56,018 bases of DNA from CAYVFC01 sp964450715 (lineage in GTDB: Bacteria; Myxococcota_A; Polyangia; Polyangiales; JAFGIB01): assembly GCA_964450715.1 (NCBI GenBank), contig CAYVFC010000043.1:1-56018 (forward strand). The letters are read 5' to 3'. Below are positions 54,464 to 56,018 of the stretch, in pieces. Each line of letters opens with the position of its first letter. Position 1 is the first letter of the stretch. A program made the translations under genes and the position numbers. The notes below the pieces were generated by a model. It saw only the letters and a program-made list of their open reading frames with translations. It did no database searches and had not been told where the DNA came from.

Positions 54464-55881
54464 ATCAGCTCCGTGGGAAGGCTCGGCTCGCCTAGCGTGG
54501 CCGTGATCCGCAGCTCGCGATCGTCCAGGCAGCGGCAAGGCAGATTCGCCCCGCTCGAAACGACCGCGGCATCGCACGCCGTATCCTCGTCGATCGGATC
54601 GCAGATCACCGGCCGGAGATCCACGATGCGGATGGTCGAGCTACGGAAGTCCGCCACGTAGAGCCGCTGCCGCCAACGGTCGAGCGCCAGGTCGAAGGGA
54701 CCGCTGAACCCCCTTACCACGGCCACCGGCTCGCCCAGCCCGGTATCTACCACGAACAGCTCGCGCGAGGTGAAACAGCTGACAAAGGCGAACAGCTTCT
54801 GGTTGTCGCCGATGCGGCCGACGGTTACCCGCGACGCGCCCGAGCCCACCTCGGCTACCACCGAGGCCGTCGTCCAGCTCAGGTCGGCTCTATCCGGCTC
54901 GGTATCGGCGACGATCAGCGAAGAGGGGACGCGCGCCACCACCAGCGCCTTGCCCGGCAGGCTCTCCGCATCGAAGTCCACGTCCCGGGTGTCCCGATCG
55001 TTGCTCACGCCGGTCAGCCAGAGAGGACCGGCGTTGTAAACGACGCTGTTCTCGCCCGCGTAACGCACGCCGACCCGGTCCAGGGCCTTGGCCTGGATGA
55101 CGTTGCTGGCGTCGTAGCTGGTCAGGTAAGCCAGGGCGGTAACCGGATCGTAAGCGATACCGGTTGTCCGCTCCCGGATTCCTTCCAGAAAACCGATCAG
55201 CTTCGGTCCTTCGGTACGGTCGGGTCCATCCCGAAACAGGCTCACCGCTCCTACCCGGTAAGCGACCATGACGTAGTATTCGCCGTCGCCGGCTTCGCTA
55301 TCGAAATCGCTCATGGGACCGGTGATCGCTCCGACCGGCTCGACCGGCACCTCGGCCGGTCCCTCGTCGGTATTCATCGTACGCTCGTCCCGGACATGGC
55401 CGTCGTCGCACCGCCGGTCCGCTCCCTGGCCGCAATCCAGGATGTCGTCCTCGCCGCGCTCCGGACGCAGGTCGATCCAGGTCAGGGCCGAGTTTCCCCG
55501 GGTGGGCACATAGATCCGTCGGCCCGTGGCGGAGAGCGCAATACCGGCCGCGTACGACCCGATCAACACCTCGCCCCGCAACAGGTCCGCGGGCGGGATC
55601 GTGCACTGTTCTGCCGGATTACAGCCGGCGATTTCCTCGTCGAGCGCATCGAGATCGAAAACCTGAACAGTGCCCGCGTTGAAGGCCAGGTCGAAGTTGC
55701 TGTTGGCGGCAAAGAGATAGCGCGCCGGCTGCCCCTGCTGCTGGGACGAAATGGCCACGGCGGTGGGGAAATAGAACTTACCGAGCTCGGGGGGCTCTCC
55801 CGGATGTTCGAGGTTGCAGGCGGGGGCCCATGCCAGAAGCACCCAGAAAACCAGCCATGCGCCGAGATGCGCCCGATTCAT
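54460..55881 (-). CDS. YVTN/beta-propeller-like lipoprotein
   Basis: 473 residues from ATG 55881, the start of the signal sequence (HLGAWLVFWVLLAWAPAC, Cys22; Asn at +2). The body is a chain of beta-propeller blades: KFYFPTAVAISSQQQG, GIALSATGRRIYVPTRGNSA, GIAYDPVTALAYLTSYDASN, FAFVSCFTSRELFVVDTG and FDLALDRWRQRLYVADFRSS, with several Cys. The next gene overlaps by four bases (ATGA), so the pair is probably one unit and may act together on the envelope. The ribosome site is poor: only a C-run precedes the start. The 137 bases upstream to the window edge show nothing identifiable. Confidence 0.82.
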   Translation of the reverse strand: MNRAHLGAWLVFWVLLAWAPACNLEHPGEPPELGKFYFPTAVAISSQQQGQPARYLFAANSNFDLAFNAGTVQVFDLDALDEEIAGCNPAEQCTIPPADLLRGEVLIGSYAAGIALSATGRRIYVPTRGNSALTWIDLRPERGEDDILDCGQGADRRCDDGHVRDERTMNTDEGPAEVPVEPVGAITGPMSDFDSEAGDGEYYVMVAYRVGAVSLFRDGPDRTEGPKLIGFLEGIRERTTGIAYDPVTALAYLTSYDASNVIQAKALDRVGVRYAGENSVVYNAGPLWLTGVSNDRDTRDVDFDAESLPGKALVVARVPSSLIVADTEPDRADLSWTTASVVAEVGSGASRVTVGRIGDNQKLFAFVSCFTSRELFVVDTGLGEPVAVVRGFSGPFDLALDRWRQRLYVADFRSSTIRIVDLRPVICDPIDEDTACDAAVVSSGANLPCRCLDDRELRITATLGEPSLPTELI

Positions 55882-56018
55882 GGGGGGGGAACCTAGTCGG
55901 AACGGGGGCGGGTCGCAAGGGAAGGTGATGAGTATGCAGTCCCGGGGAACGGGGGTCAGAAGTAACCGTTCAGGGGGGGTAAGGGTGTATGAAACGACGG
56001 CGGCCAATCCATCCCGAA

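Overview
The window reads as chromosomal DNA of a GC-rich, Gram-negative, myxobacterium-like organism (Myxococcota / former Deltaproteobacteria). The signs are two Hanks-type Ser/Thr kinases plus a PP2C phosphatase, many lipoproteins with Gly/Ala/Asp-rich spacers after the lipobox, an extracellular-type RCC1 protein, a fused MFS/spermidine-synthase-like protein, kinesin-light-chain-type TPRs and VWA lipoproteins. A run of exactly 100 N inside a 47-bp tandem array (5616-5715) suggests a draft or metagenome assembly. Taxonomy is inferred from gene style only; no rRNA or tRNA gene was recognised.

Layout. 0-4.3 kb (minus): a TonB-dependent receptor with a TonB-C-like N-terminal domain and an RCC1-repeat protein, separated by a 166-bp palindromic element. 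4.4-8.4 kb (plus): ribA (GTP cyclohydrolase II), the 47-bp tandem array, a membrane Ser/Thr kinase and an orphan protein. 8.5-10.3 kb (minus): a VWA lipoprotein and a YfcE-type phosphoesterase. 10.5-16.8 kb (plus): a TPR protein with a STAND-like N-terminus, then a 1209-residue MFS/spermidine-synthase fusion. 18.1-20.7 kb (plus): pgk-tpiA-secG, met head-on by a second VWA lipoprotein. 22.1-24.6 kb (plus): a lipoprotein and a YgiQ-family radical SAM protein. 24.7-28.7 kb (minus): a 1334-residue kinase/cyclase-like/AAA/TPR protein. 29.0-33.5 kb (plus): a small, apparently highly expressed lipoprotein with its own terminator, then cupin_5, a DsbD-N-like lipoprotein, acpS, nnr and a Cache-like lipoprotein. 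33.7-42.2 kb (minus): fum-hemD-hemB, a lipoprotein, a PIN-toxin pair and the N-degron cluster clpS-clpA-aat. 42.6-43.4 kb (plus): PP2C phosphatase. 43.7-55.9 kb (minus): two large coupled beta-propeller-like lipoproteins, mutS, cmk, rpsA and an AI-2E-family permease.

Most genes are housekeeping: glycolysis, riboflavin, haem, TCA cycle, phosphopantetheine transfer, NAD(P)H-hydrate repair, mismatch repair, ribosomal protein S1, secretion and N-degron proteolysis. Interspersed are cell-surface and signalling genes typical of predatory or social deltaproteobacteria.

The structure least explained by the genes is a set of palindromic, MITE/REP-like elements in intergenic regions: three copies of one ~166-bp family, one of them nested inside a second inverted-repeat element; a 137-bp element with 22-bp ends; a perfect 25-bp-arm hairpin; an imperfect 111-bp inverted repeat before rpsA; and a triple repeat carrying ATTTCGAG. 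One family copy appears to supply the start codon and ribosome-binding site of the TonB receptor. No complete transposase, CRISPR array, prophage or biosynthetic cluster was seen.
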